A stretch of DNA of 64,000 nucleotides, taken from contig NZ_RKHG01000001.1 in the NCBI RefSeq assembly GCF_003752415.1, positions 1,860,001-1,924,000 on the forward strand, written 5' to 3'. The notes beneath the pieces were generated by a model. It was given only the letters and a program-made list of their open reading frames with translations. It made no database searches and was not told where the DNA came from. The DNA is from Luteococcus japonicus. Its GTDB lineage: Bacteria > Actinomycetota > Actinomycetes > Propionibacteriales > Propionibacteriaceae. The position numbers and the translations under genes were made by a program. Below, one piece after another: positions 57,252 to 64,000 of the stretch; the first letter of the stretch is position 1; each line of letters begins with the position of its first letter.

Positions 57252-58262
57252 TCAGGCGTAGAAGTCCGGCTTCTGGACCATCCGGACCTTCACCGGCTTG
57301 CCCTCGGGATCCTCGAGGGAGGCGACGGCGGCGTCCACCACGCAGGCGGCTGCGTAACCGTCCCACGAGTCTGCGCCCGTGTGCTCGTCCTTGCCCACCG
57401 CCCGGATCCACTCCTGGACCTCCTGGTTGAAGGCGGCGTGGAAGCGGTCGATGTGCGAGCTGCAGATCCTGTTGCGGTCGCCGTGCCCGTCGCGGACGTG
57501 GATCTTCTCCTGGTCACCCAGACGAGCGGTGCCGGCCTCCATCACCAGCTCACACTCGATGGAGTAGCCGAACTGGATGTTGACGTTCACCTCGTCGTCG
57601 ATCAGGACGCCGGACTCGGTCTTCATCACCACGACGATCGGGTCGTTGAGGTGTTCGAAGCGCTTGGAGGTGAAGCGGGGACGATCCACGCGCGCCTCGA
57701 CGATCTCCTCGCCCAGCAGCCAGCGCATGGTGTCGATCTCGTGGATGGCGGTGTCGTCGATGGCCATGCGCGAGACATAGCCCTCGGGAACGCTGGGGTT
57801 GCGGTGCCGGTTGTGCACCAGCGTGGCGTAGCCCAGGTCCCCGGCCTCCAGGAGCTCCTTCATCTCGCGGTAGCCCTGGTCGAAGCGACGCATGAAGCCG
57901 ACGGTGACCAGCTTCTTGCCGGCCTTCTGCTCTGCGGCCATGATGCGCTCGCAGCTCTCAGCCGTGGTCGAGAGCGGCTTCTCGCACAGGATGTACTTGC
58001 CGGCCTCGATGGCGGGGATCAGGGATTCCTCGTGCACCTTGCCGAAGGTGGCCACCAGGATGGCGTCCACGTCCGGGTCTGCGATGAGCTCCTTGCCATC
58101 GGCATAGGCCTTCGCACCCAGCGGTTCGGCCACGGCCTTGGCCGCTTCCAGGTTGATGTCGGCGATGGCGACGACCTCGGCGCCGGCAAGTTCATTGGTG
58201 ATGCGCTCGACGTGCGCGCGGCCCATGCCGCCAGCGCCGATGAGACCAATTCGGACAGTCAT
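57252..58262 (-). CDS. iolG: myo-inositol 2-dehydrogenase (IolG)
   Basis: Oxidises myo-inositol to 2-keto-myo-inositol (scyllo-inosose) with NAD; first step of the pathway. 336 residues, normal length. Seen: VRIGLIGAGGMGRAHVERIT, AILVATFGKVHEESLIPAIE, YILCEKPLSTTAESCERIMA (catalytic Lys), GFMRRFDQGYREMKELLEAG, HNRHRNPSVPEGYVSRMAID and DTAIHEIDTMRWLLGEEIVE with the catalytic Asp/His. This pattern is the classical IolG one. It sits in the order iolD-iolE-iolG, read leftward. Confidence 0.93.
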   Translation of the reverse strand: MTVRIGLIGAGGMGRAHVERITNELAGAEVVAIADINLEAAKAVAEPLGAKAYADGKELIADPDVDAILVATFGKVHEESLIPAIEAGKYILCEKPLSTTAESCERIMAAEQKAGKKLVTVGFMRRFDQGYREMKELLEAGDLGYATLVHNRHRNPSVPEGYVSRMAIDDTAIHEIDTMRWLLGEEIVEARVDRPRFTSKRFEHLNDPIVVVMKTESGVLIDDEVNVNIQFGYSIECELVMEAGTARLGDQEKIHVRDGHGDRNRICSSHIDRFHAAFNQEVQEWIRAVGKDEHTGADSWDGYAAACVVDAAVASLEDPEGKPVKVRMVQKPDFYA

Positions 58263-58299
58263 GTCAGTTCAGCTTTCTGTGGTTCGTCGTCGAGGAGGC

Positions 58300-59244
58300 T
58301 CAGGCCAGCCCGAGGCCCAGCGAGGCCAGGTACTTGCGCATGTTGATGGCATTGCCCTTGGGGAAGTCGGGGGCGCAGGGGTACATGTCCTGCTCGCAGA
58401 TCACGTACAGCTCCTTGTCAAGGTCAGCCAGGGCCTCGATCAGGGTGTCCATCGGGGGCAGGCCGGCGGGCGGGCAGACCGAGGCGCCCTTGGCGACGGC
58501 CTCACCGAAGGGCCAGTCCTTCTCATGGGCCTCCTTGACCAGTGCCTCGTCGAAGGCCTTGATGTGCACATAGCCGATCCGCTCGGGGTACTTCTGGCAC
58601 AGCTCGACGGGATCGCCACCGCCGTAGACGATGTGGCCGGTGTCCAGACAGAAGGAGACGTACTCCGGGTCGGTCGCCTGGAAGATCCGGTCGATCTCCT
58701 CGGGGGTCTCGATGTGCGAGTCACCGTGGGGGTGCAGCACCATGGTCAGGCCGTAGTCCTGCTTCATGATGCGGCCGAGCTTGTTGGCATTGTCGACGTA
58801 GAGCTGCCATGCCTCGGGCGACAGGACACGGTCGTCGGTGAATTCCCAGGTCTTGTCGTCGCGGTACAGCGGGGGCAGGTGCACGATGTACTCGGCACCG
58901 ACAGCGGCGTGGGTCTCGGCGATGTCACGGAAGGTCTTCTCGGTTTCAGCCCAGGCCTCCTCCTTGTGCAGGATGCCCCAACCGGTGCCGGCGACGACGC
59001 GCATGCCGCGCTCGTCCACCCAACGCTGCAGTTCCTTGGGATCCTTCGGGAAGTAGCCCCAGGGGCCGGTCTCGAGGACCTCGAAACCCGCCTCGGCCAT
59101 CTCGGTCATGGCGACATCGGGGTTGATCTGCTTGGGGTCACTGGGGAACCAGACTCCCCACTGGTCCGGGCACACGCCGATCGTGAGCTTGGAGTAGCGC
59201 GGGTTGGTGGTGTTGACGGACTTGCCCTTGTTCTCGAACTGCAT
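58300..59244 (-). CDS. iolE: 2-keto-myo-inositol dehydratase (IolE)
   Basis: Dehydrates 2-keto-myo-inositol to the trihydroxycyclohexanedione used by IolD. 314 residues from ATG 59244 with GAGGAC upstream; the longer open frame to 59931 is antisense-free read-through into iolD and is rejected. Seen: LTIGVCPDQWGVWFPSDPKQ, AEAGFEVLETGPWGYFPKD, IVHLPPLYRDDKTWEF, LTMVLHPHGDSHIETPEEID, YVSFCLDTGHIVYGGGDPVE, IGYVHIKAFDEAL and ELYVICEQDMYP, matching metal-binding positions of IolE. A slightly longer N terminus than B. subtilis IolE. Confidence 0.9.
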   Translation of the reverse strand: MQFENKGKSVNTTNPRYSKLTIGVCPDQWGVWFPSDPKQINPDVAMTEMAEAGFEVLETGPWGYFPKDPKELQRWVDERGMRVVAGTGWGILHKEEAWAETEKTFRDIAETHAAVGAEYIVHLPPLYRDDKTWEFTDDRVLSPEAWQLYVDNANKLGRIMKQDYGLTMVLHPHGDSHIETPEEIDRIFQATDPEYVSFCLDTGHIVYGGGDPVELCQKYPERIGYVHIKAFDEALVKEAHEKDWPFGEAVAKGASVCPPAGLPPMDTLIEALADLDKELYVICEQDMYPCAPDFPKGNAINMRKYLASLGLGLA

Positions 59245-59339
59245 TGTTCTGTCCTCACTTGTCGTTGCCACGACGGCGTGGCTGTGGGTACTGCCAAACG
59301 GTGGGGGAAGGGGCCCAGGTGGTGTCCCTCCCTGGTCTG

Positions 59340-61247
59340 TCACAGGTAGTGACGCTGCGGCTTGCGGTCCTCGACGTAGTCCGCGTACGCCTTCTGAGTG
59401 CTCTCCAGTCGGGAGACGCCGGAGACCGGCACGTCCCACCAGCTGGATCCGGGCGGGTTGGGGCCCGTCAGGTCCGTCTCGATGTGGATCATCGTGGGAC
59501 GGTCCGACTCGTGGGCCTTCTGGTAGGCCTCGCGGAACTCCTGGATGCCGTTGACCTTGAGCACATCCAGCCCCCACGAGGCGGCATTGGCGGCAATGTC
59601 CACGCCGGCGATCAGCTCGTCGTCGGCCAGATGGCTGCCTTCGCCGCGCTGGCGGTACTTGGTGCCGAAGCGCTGCGAGCCACGGGACTCCGACAGGGCG
59701 CCGATGCTGGCGAATCCGTAGTTCTGCAACAGGACGTAGATGACCTTGATCTTCTCCTGGACCACCGTGGCCAGCTCCATGGGGAGCATCTGGTAGGTCC
59801 CGTCGCCCACGATGGCGACTACCTCCGATTCCGGGCGGGCCAGCTTCACACCCAGGGCGGCGGGAACCTCGTAGCCCATGCAGCTGAAGGCGTACTCCAC
59901 GTGGTACTGGACCGGGGTCTTCGCCTGCCACAGGGCCTGCAGGTCACCGGGCATCGAGCCGGCAGCGTTGATCACGACGTCCTCGTCGCCCATCAACTCG
60001 TTGAGGGCACCGAAGACCTCCGTCTGGGCGGGGAGTGGGCCGTGGTCACGGTGGTAGCAGAGCTGGACCTGCTCCTCCCAGGCCTTCTTCTCGGCCGCGA
60101 CCTTCTCGGTGTAGGCAGGATCGACGTGGTAGCCGTCGAGCAGTTCCGTCAGCGCAACCAGCGCCTCACGCGCGTCGGCGACCATCATCTCGGCCGACTG
60201 CTTGGCGGCATCGAAGCTGGCGACGTTGATGTTGACGAACTTCACGTCGGGGTTCTTGAACTGGGTCTTCGACGCGGTGGTGAAGTCCGAGTAGCGGGTG
60301 CCGATGCCGATCACCAGGTCAGCCTCGTCTGCGATGTGGTTGCCGGAGTCGCCTCCCGTGGAACCCACGCCGCCGATCGAGCACTCGTGGTCGAAGTTGA
60401 TGGCGCCCTTGCCGGCCTGGGTGTCGGCCACCGGGATTCCGGTCTTCGTGGCGAAGGTGCGCAGCTGCTCACTGGCCTCGGAGTAGATGACGCCGCCACC
60501 GGCGATCACCATCGGCCGCTTCGACGCCTTGATCATCTCCGCCGCACGGGCCAGTGCGGCCGGCTCGGCCGGGGGACGGCGCACGTGCCACACCCGCTTG
60601 TCGAACAGCTCCACGGGCCAGGTCCATCGCTCCGCCTGGACGTCCTGCGGCATGGCGATGGTGACCGCACCGGTCTCGGCCGGATCGGTGAGCACCCGCA
60701 TGGCATTGAGCAGCGACGGGATGAGCTGCTCGGGCCGGTTGATCCGGTCGAAGAAGCGCGAGACGGGCACGAAGCAGTCGTTGACGGAGATGTTGAGGTT
60801 CGTGGGGTCCTCCAGCTGCTGCAGCACCGGATCGGGCATCCGTGTGGCGAACTGGTCCGACGGGAAGAGAAGCACCGGCACCCGGTTGGTGGTGGCCAAG
60901 GCGGCTCCGGTGACCATGTTGAGCGAGCCGGGTCCGATGGACGCGGTGCACATCCAGGTCTGCATCCGGTTGGTGGCCTTGGCGAAGGCGGCTGCCGCGT
61001 GCACCTGTCCCTGCTCGTTGCGGGGCATGATGTACGGCATCGCGTTCTCGCCATCGGCGGGGTCGATCTCGTTCTGCAGCAGGGCCTGGCCGATGCCGGC
61101 GACATTGCCGTGGCCGAAGATGCCGAAGGCGCCGGGGATGAGGCGCTGCTCGACGCCGTCGCGCTCGGAGTACTGGTTGGACAGGAAGCGGATGGTGGCC
61201 TGGGCGACGGTCAGGTCGACGGTGCCGCGGTAAGCGTCATTGCTCAC
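59340..61247 (-). CDS. iolD: 3D-(3,5/4)-trihydroxycyclohexane-1,2-dione hydrolase (IolD)
   Basis: Thiamine-diphosphate enzyme that opens the inositol-derived ring to 5-deoxyglucuronate; 635 residues, typical size. N-terminal domain: LTVAQATIRFLSNQYSERDG, IFGHGNVAGIGQALLQ, MPRNEQGQVHAAAAFAKATN (cofactor-activating Glu region), CTASIGPGSLNMVTGAALAT. Middle: RPMVIAGGGVIYSEASEQLR, GIPVADTQAGKGAI. C-terminal: FSCMGYEVPAALGVKLARPE and the ThDP/Mg motif IVGDGTYQMLPMELATVVQE. GTG 61247 with AGGAG seven bases upstream. Fifteen bases after iolB. Confidence 0.94.
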   Translation of the reverse strand: MSNDAYRGTVDLTVAQATIRFLSNQYSERDGVEQRLIPGAFGIFGHGNVAGIGQALLQNEIDPADGENAMPYIMPRNEQGQVHAAAAFAKATNRMQTWMCTASIGPGSLNMVTGAALATTNRVPVLLFPSDQFATRMPDPVLQQLEDPTNLNISVNDCFVPVSRFFDRINRPEQLIPSLLNAMRVLTDPAETGAVTIAMPQDVQAERWTWPVELFDKRVWHVRRPPAEPAALARAAEMIKASKRPMVIAGGGVIYSEASEQLRTFATKTGIPVADTQAGKGAINFDHECSIGGVGSTGGDSGNHIADEADLVIGIGTRYSDFTTASKTQFKNPDVKFVNINVASFDAAKQSAEMMVADAREALVALTELLDGYHVDPAYTEKVAAEKKAWEEQVQLCYHRDHGPLPAQTEVFGALNELMGDEDVVINAAGSMPGDLQALWQAKTPVQYHVEYAFSCMGYEVPAALGVKLARPESEVVAIVGDGTYQMLPMELATVVQEKIKVIYVLLQNYGFASIGALSESRGSQRFGTKYRQRGEGSHLADDELIAGVDIAANAASWGLDVLKVNGIQEFREAYQKAHESDRPTMIHIETDLTGPNPPGSSWWDVPVSGVSRLESTQKAYADYVEDRKPQRHYL

Positions 61248-61262
61248 GATGTTCTCCTAGGG

Positions 61263-62132
61263 TCAGTTCGTGAAGGGCAGGCGAGGATCGATGTCCTGGT
61301 CCTCCCAGGTACTGCGAATCCAGTGGTGCTGGGGATCGTCGATCGCCAACCAGACCTGGTCCTCGGCGGGGCCGGCCATCACGTTGAGGTAGTAGAGGTC
61401 GTACCCGGGCGCCGCGACGCAGGGGCCGTGCCAGCCGTGCGGGACCAGGGCAATGTCCCGGTCGTGCACCTCGGCCAGCAGGTCGATGGGGCGCTCGGGC
61501 GTGCCGTAGGTGCGGTGCAGGGCGAAGCCGGGGCCGTCAGGGCCGGCGGTCACCTCGAAGTAGTAGACCTCCTCCAGCTCGCGCTCCACGTCGCTGAACT
61601 CCTCGTGCTTGTGCGCGGGGTAGCTGGACCAGTTGCCGCCGGGGGTCAGCACCTCACAGACCAGCAGGTGGCTGGTGGGCACGCCGTTGTTGAGGGCGTA
61701 GTTGTTGACCTGGCGGGAGCAGTCACCGGCACCGCGCAGGTCCGTGCGGACCTGGTCCTTCCCGTAGTGGGCGACGGGAAGGTCCTGGGTGGCACGCGCC
61801 GTCGGGATCGCGAAGCGGCCACCGGCCACCGAGGTGATGACCAGGCGCTTGTTGCGCGGCACGTAGACGTAGTCGGTGACGCCCTTGAAGACACTCTCCC
61901 GCCCGGCCAGCTCGAATCGCTGGCCCTCGACCTCGACGGTGCAGCCGCCCTGCAGCGGGAGGACCAGCACCTCGTCGGGACCGGTCTGCAGCTCCTGGCT
62001 GGCTCCGGCGTCGAGCTTGACGACCTTGATGCCGGACCAGGCCCAGCCGGCCCGCTCCGGGGTGACGTCGGCCTCGAACTGGCCGTGGCCGCTCTCCCCC
62101 GCGGGGATGTAGATGTCGGGATTGGTGTTCAC
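61263..62132 (-). CDS. iolB: 5-deoxy-glucuronate isomerase (IolB)
   Basis: Cupin isomerase converting 5-deoxy-D-glucuronate to 5-dehydro-2-deoxygluconate; 289 residues. Seen: YIPAGESGHGQFEADVTPER, LQTGPDEVLVLPLQGGCTVE, VEGQRFELAGRESVFKGVTD, and the metal-binding cupin block NWSSYPAHKHEEFSDVERELEE (quoted in part: SSYPAHKHEEF), EVYYFEVTAGPDGPGF, VPHGWHGPCVAAPGYDLYYL and WLAIDDPQHHWIRSTW. GTG 62132 overlaps the aldolase stop by four bases (GTGA). AGGA lies upstream. Confidence 0.93.
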   Translation of the reverse strand: MNTNPDIYIPAGESGHGQFEADVTPERAGWAWSGIKVVKLDAGASQELQTGPDEVLVLPLQGGCTVEVEGQRFELAGRESVFKGVTDYVYVPRNKRLVITSVAGGRFAIPTARATQDLPVAHYGKDQVRTDLRGAGDCSRQVNNYALNNGVPTSHLLVCEVLTPGGNWSSYPAHKHEEFSDVERELEEVYYFEVTAGPDGPGFALHRTYGTPERPIDLLAEVHDRDIALVPHGWHGPCVAAPGYDLYYLNVMAGPAEDQVWLAIDDPQHHWIRSTWEDQDIDPRLPFTN

Positions 62133-62995
62133 AGCAGTCCTACCGCCTCGTCAACAGCCGCCGCCACGTCTCCGGACGGCGGGAACAACAGGGATCTTCC
62201 AATGACCAGACCACGCACGGTGGGGATGGCCAAGGCCTTCTGCCACAGTGCGAGACTCTCGTCATTGTCCTTCTTGACCTCGCCGCCCAGGATCAGGGCG
62301 GGCAGGGTCGTCGCCGCCATCACGCGCTCCATGTCGGCGACGGCGGGAAGCTTCAGCCAGGTGTGGGCGGACGTGCGCCCCAGGCCCGACGCGATGGCGA
62401 TGGACCGCATCACCGCGTAGGGGGTGAGGTCATTGCTGATGTGCCCGGCCATCCAGGTGGACACGAAGGGTTCCACCATGGCCATCAGCTCGAGTTCGGC
62501 CAGCTCATCGACGGCCCGGGCGCAGGACTCCATGGTGGCGACGCTGGCCGGATCCGCATAGTTGATCCGCATCAGCATCTTGCCGCCGTCCAGACCGGAT
62601 TCCTTGACACCGCGAGCGTCGTAGCCGGTAAAGCGGTCGTCCATCTCGAACTTGGCGCCCATCAGGCCACCGCGGTTCATGGAGCCGTAGACCAGCTTGC
62701 CGTCGAGTGCCCCCAACAGGGCCAGGTCCTCCACCAGGTCCGCGGTGCCCAGGAAGCCGTGCACGCCGGGACGCCCCAGGGCCTCCACACAGCGTCCCAG
62801 CAACTCCTCGCGGTCTGCCATGGCCGTCTCGTCCCGGCCAACCACGAGCGCGCCTCGCGCCGGGTGGTCACAGGCAATGATCATGAGCTTGCCGCCGTCG
62901 GCCGGCATGGTGCCCCGGGGGCGCTCAGCAAGCACCCGGGCAATCCGGTGGGGGTCCTGGGCACGGATCTCGACGATCCGTTCGACCAATGACAT
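62129..62995 (-). CDS. Cgl0159-family (beta/alpha)8 protein, candidate DKGP aldolase
   Basis: 288 residues. It resembles the deoxyribose-phosphate-aldolase-like proteins (Cgl0159 type) in corynebacterial iol clusters. Seen: KLMIIACDHPARGALVVGRD, RPGVHGFLGTADLVEDLALL, VYGSMNRGGLMGAKFEMDDR, MLMRINYADPASVATMESCA, MAMVEPFVSTWMAGHISNDL, HTWLKLPAVADMERVMAATT (candidate Schiff-base Lys) and ALILGGEVKKDNDESLALWQ. No IolJ aldolase of the Fba type exists here, so this protein probably splits 2-deoxy-5-keto-D-gluconate 6-phosphate. ATG 62995 is chosen because AAGGGA lies 7 bases upstream; GTG 63013 is an alternative. First gene of the iolB-D-E-G operon. Confidence 0.85.
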   Translation of the reverse strand: MSLVERIVEIRAQDPHRIARVLAERPRGTMPADGGKLMIIACDHPARGALVVGRDETAMADREELLGRCVEALGRPGVHGFLGTADLVEDLALLGALDGKLVYGSMNRGGLMGAKFEMDDRFTGYDARGVKESGLDGGKMLMRINYADPASVATMESCARAVDELAELELMAMVEPFVSTWMAGHISNDLTPYAVMRSIAIASGLGRTSAHTWLKLPAVADMERVMAATTLPALILGGEVKKDNDESLALWQKALAIPTVRGLVIGRSLLFPPSGDVAAAVDEAVGLL

Positions 62996-63080
62996 CGCTC
63001 GTCCCTTCAGCACACTCCCGGCTCTCCTGTGAACCGGACTGCCTCAAGCCTGCCCCGCACTCCACTGAAGTGTCAATAGA

Positions 63081-63092
63081 TTGTCAGGACAA
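63081..63092. promoter_or_regulatory. iol palindrome copy 7, divergent gap
   Basis: TTGTCAGGACAA between the aldolase/iolBDEG operon and the GntR gene. On the minus strand TTGACA (63076-63071) adjoins it as a possible -35 box. The flank GTCAATAG-TTGTC matches copy 6. Confidence 0.72.
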
Positions 63093-63182
63093 ATTATCGT
63101 TGTGCCTTTCGGCACGAAATGTCACAAGAGCCGGACATGACAGGTACCGTTTTCCCAGAGTTCACCACGGAAGGACACTCCC

Positions 63183-63932
63183 ATGAGCGGCGACGTCTAC
63201 ACACCGGAGATCAATCTCGACCGGAACAGCCCCATCCCGCTCTACTTCCAGATTGCCGAGCCGATCGCAGCCGCCATCAACTCCCACGAGTTGCCCAGCG
63301 GAACACGCATCGAGGACGAACTGTCCATGGCCAAGCGGCTGAAGGTCTCCCGACCCACCGCCCGCCAGGCCCTGCAGCGACTGGTGGACCAGGGACTGGT
63401 GGTCCGCCAGCGTGGCGTCGGGACTCGCGTCGCGCCGGCCCTGATCCATCGCCCCATGGAACTGACCAGCCTGCACAGCGACCTGACGCGCGGCGGCCAC
63501 CAGGCCACCACCAGGCTCCTGGACTATGCGGACCGGGAGGCCACAGCCGAGGAGGCCGAGACCATGGGGCTCGCGGGCGCCGGCACCGAGATCACGGAGA
63601 TCCGACGCCTGCGGCTTGCCGACGAACACCCCATCGCGATCATGCGCAACCTGATCCCCCGCGAGCTGGCTCCGTCAGCGAGCGAGCTGGAGACCGGCGG
63701 CCTCTACGAGGCGCTGCGCAACCGCCATGTGCAGCTCTTCTCCGCGCGCCAGTCCATCGGCGCGCGCAATGCGAGCCTCGAGGAGGCAAAGCTGCTCGAG
63801 GTGAAGCGGGGAGCCTCGCTGCTCACCATGCGCCGCGCCACCAACAACGAGGCCGGCCAGATCGTCGAGTTCGGTGATCATGTCTACCGGGCAGACCGGT
63901 ACACCTTCGACTCGACCGTGTTCACCTCCTGA
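63183..63932 (+). CDS. GntR-family regulator with UTRA domain, candidate inositol repressor
   Basis: HutC-subfamily regulator, 249 residues. N-terminal winged helix: SPIPLYFQIAEPIAAAINSH, LPSGTRIEDELSMAKRLKVS, RPTARQALQRLVDQGLVVRQ and RGVGTRVAP. UTRA ligand domain: MELTSLHSDLTRGGHQATTR, ITEIRRLRLADEHPIAIMRN, GLYEALRNRHVQLFSARQSI, and GQIVEFGDHVYRADRYTFDS. ATG 63183 has GGAAGGACA upstream. It is divergent from the main iol operon with palindrome copy 7 between and copy 8 after its stop. I infer that it binds TTGTC-NN-GACAA at all eight island sites and is released by an inositol intermediate, analogous to IolR of corynebacteria. Confidence 0.9.
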   Translation: MSGDVYTPEINLDRNSPIPLYFQIAEPIAAAINSHELPSGTRIEDELSMAKRLKVSRPTARQALQRLVDQGLVVRQRGVGTRVAPALIHRPMELTSLHSDLTRGGHQATTRLLDYADREATAEEAETMGLAGAGTEITEIRRLRLADEHPIAIMRNLIPRELAPSASELETGGLYEALRNRHVQLFSARQSIGARNASLEEAKLLEVKRGASLLTMRRATNNEAGQIVEFGDHVYRADRYTFDSTVFTS

Positions 63933-63981
63933 GGCACCGCATCTCACCGCGATCCGGCAGGAAAGACCAAACAAATTCAAA

Positions 63982-63993
63982 TTGTCCGGACAA
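63982..63993. promoter_or_regulatory. iol palindrome copy 8 at the window edge
   Basis: TTGTCCGGACAA (ATTGTCCGGACAAT is a perfect 14-base palindrome, 63981-63994), 50 bases after the GntR stop. It has the CAATAGATTGTC flank in reverse orientation. It probably controls a gene starting beyond the window. Confidence 0.68.
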
Positions 63994-64000
63994 TCTATTG

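Noticed and set aside
59244-62420. A 1058-codon open frame on the plus strand opposite iolD and iolB
   Set aside because: Same cause: composition shadow of real iol genes; no motif, no ribosome-binding site of note.

Overview
The window is GC-rich, tightly packed, single-chromosome-type DNA with actinobacterial habits: many GTG starts, ATGA/TGATG gene overlaps, TANNNT promoters lying 6-8 bases before start codons (leaderless transcripts), long GC hairpins without U-tracts as terminators, and LacI/GntR control of sugar loci. A DcuB-type C4-dicarboxylate carrier with a DcuS/DcuR-like pair, Pta/AckA and a fused AccD-AccA carboxyltransferase would fit a facultatively fermentative member of the Propionibacteriaceae or a relative. 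That placement is inference; no rRNA, tRNA, phage, CRISPR or plasmid function was seen.

Layout. 1-5475: a beta-glucoside locus (GH1 beta-glucosidase, cut by the window edge, divergent from a sugar ABC importer and its LacI regulator, with two LacI-type palindromes between). 5509-6150: a GNAT acetyltransferase. 6155-11696: a four-carbon acid sugar (threonate/erythronate) locus: LtnD-like dehydrogenase, OtnK-like kinase and GntP carrier in one direction, GntR/FCD regulator and DenD-like dehydrogenase in the other, with a 20-bp palindrome in the divergent gap. 11698-12093: rhodanese. 12188-15974: dicarboxylate carrier plus its likely two-component system. 16026-17611: Rieske ferredoxin and its reductase. 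17770-23538: a 1922-residue secreted amylase-pullulanase. 23952-25565: NlpC/P60 hydrolase and isochorismatase-like hydrolase. 25569-29460: a beheaded LacI gene, an IS110 scar with a GH2 gene tail, and a FGGY kinase/GpsA-like dehydrogenase pair. 29668-36601: Nudix protein, three tandem long-chain acyl-CoA synthetases, endonuclease IV. 36678-43258: small membrane protein, Pta, HtpX, AccDA, AckA.

43336-63932 is a large inositol catabolism island: IolA, B, C, D, E, G homologues, a Cgl0159-type aldolase-like protein, an IolT-like symporter, four Gfo/Idh/MocA oxidoreductases in all, four TIM-barrel isomerase-type proteins in all, a zinc alcohol dehydrogenase, a 79-residue membrane protein and two regulators. 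A palindrome, TTGTC-NN-GACAA, recurs at eight places in this island, always near start regions of iol-type genes. The GntR/UTRA protein at its right end is the natural candidate to bind it. The last copy lies at the window's right edge, so the regulon probably continues.

The most interesting items are this operator network and the unrecognised small membrane protein under it, the IS110/GH2 scar that removed a regulator's start, a dispersed palindromic repeat that has entered two coding genes, and a series of leaderless promoters.
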